A stretch of 6,043 nucleotides of DNA from positions 1 through 6,043 of the forward strand of contig CANDCW010000118.1 in the NCBI GenBank assembly GCA_947383275.1, written 5' to 3'. Position numbers and translations under genes: made by a program. This stretch comes from an uncultured Bacillota bacterium (GTDB lineage Bacteria > Bacillota > Clostridia > Oscillospirales > Oscillospiraceae). Below are positions 5,872 through 6,043 of the stretch, one piece after another (within the stretch, counting starts at the first letter, position 1; the number at the start of each line of letters is the position of its first letter). The notes beneath the pieces were generated by a model. The model ran no database searches. It was not told where the DNA came from and saw only the letters and a program-made list of their open reading frames with translations.

Positions 5872-6043
5872 CCACCTGTCACAGCCACCTTGGAAAAGGT
5901 TGAAACAGGGCGGTTTTTCCTCTGTTTTTCTTCATTCCGACCACCTGGGACAGCCAACAGGGGGTAAAACCGACCACCTATGGAAAATCCCCGACCCGCG
6001 TTGCGGGGCGGTGTGGCTGGCAGGGGGGCGCGTAAGCGACCAC
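5872..6043. repeat. Direct-repeat (iteron-like) array, CCACCT / CGACCAC units
   Basis: Two near-identical 16-mers, CCACCTGTCACAGCCA (5872-5887) and CCACCTGGGACAGCCA (5941-5956), match at 14 of 16 bases. A second unit type, CCACCT(A)TGGAAAA, occurs at 5885-5897 and 5974-5987. The heptamer CGACCAC occurs at 5938-5944, 5971-5977 and 6037-6043, with spacings of exactly 33 and 66 bp. The last two copies are both preceded by a CAGGGGG tract followed by TAA (from 5958 and from 6021). All units have the same orientation. The last copy touches the window edge, so the array may continue. These are plausible binding sites for the adjacent ribbon-helix-helix-like protein or a relaxosome. Confidence 0.65.
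5995..6007. repeat. GC-rich inverted repeat (CCCGC-GTT-GCGGG)
   Basis: Perfect 5-bp arms surround a 3-base loop, between the third CCACCT unit and the GCGCCC-like motif. It has no following T run in either direction, so it is not a typical terminator; a structural element of a transfer origin or operator region is more likely. Confidence 0.45.

Larger units (their letters stand above)
5844..6043. other. Candidate origin of transfer / regulatory region
   Basis: This 200-bp stretch contains no credible gene. It combines phased direct repeats, a GC-rich hairpin and, on the minus strand at about 6022-6036, CTTACGCGCCCCCCT. The GCGCCC followed by pyrimidines resembles the nic region of MOBQ-type origins of the RSF1010 kind (AAGTGCG/CCCTCCC). 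It lies directly upstream of a probable ribbon-helix-helix protein, the usual place for a relaxosome accessory gene. The assignment is an inference: no relaxase gene is in the window, and the usual inverted repeat on the other side of nic would lie beyond its right edge. Confidence 0.4.

Noticed and set aside
5844..5957. Longer start at 5957 for the 148-aa protein
   Set aside because: The extension is encoded by the repeat region, is unlike the rest of the protein, and a strong ribosome binding site precedes the ATG at 5843.
1..6043. CRISPR array, tRNA or rRNA genes, insertion-sequence terminal repeats, toxin-antitoxin or defence genes
   Set aside because: I saw no regularly spaced repeat-spacer units, no tRNA-like cloverleaf or rRNA sequence, no DDE transposase and no cargo gene in the window.

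Overview
The window is mobile-element DNA, most likely from a moderately GC-rich gut Firmicute of the Clostridia (Oscillospiraceae/Lachnospiraceae type). That assignment rests on the protein families, the strong AGGAGG-type ribosome binding sites and the GC content; no chromosomal marker gene is present, so no species can be named.

Left part (1-3918, + strand): three consecutive large serine recombinase genes form a tight operon. The first is cut by the window edge, and only its zinc ribbon and C-terminal coiled-coil region are visible. The second (549 aa) and third (514 aa) are complete, with catalytic Ser/Arg motifs, a recombinase domain and a zinc ribbon. The first stop codon abuts the second start codon, and the second gene overlaps the third by 8 bp, so the three are probably co-translated. 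They are clearly different proteins, not recent copies. No cargo gene lies between the last recombinase and the junction, so the trio sits at the very end of its element.

Junction (about 3919-3991): a short non-coding stretch with an AT-rich hairpin separates the recombinase operon from a convergent, minus-strand tyrosine integrase gene. Homology of that integrase to its family stops exactly after the codons for the HDLRH catalytic motif. The rest of the catalytic domain, including the nucleophilic tyrosine, is missing and replaced by a meaningless tail read antisense into the third serine recombinase. The simplest reading is a nested insertion: the serine-recombinase element integrated into the integrase gene of an older element and disabled it.

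Right part (3992-6043, - strand): this is the remnant of the older element. In transcription order it holds a 148-aa protein with a probable ribbon-helix-helix-like N-terminus, a 98-aa DUF6809-like protein, and the truncated integrase, whose GTG start lies 2 bp past the DUF6809-like stop. The last 200 bases (5844-6043) are non-coding. They carry direct repeats built on CCACCT / CGACCAC, with the CGACCAC copies spaced 33 and 66 bp apart, a GC-rich hairpin, and a GCGCCC-type motif resembling the nic region of MOBQ-type transfer origins. I read this as a candidate transfer origin or accessory-protein binding region that continues beyond the window.
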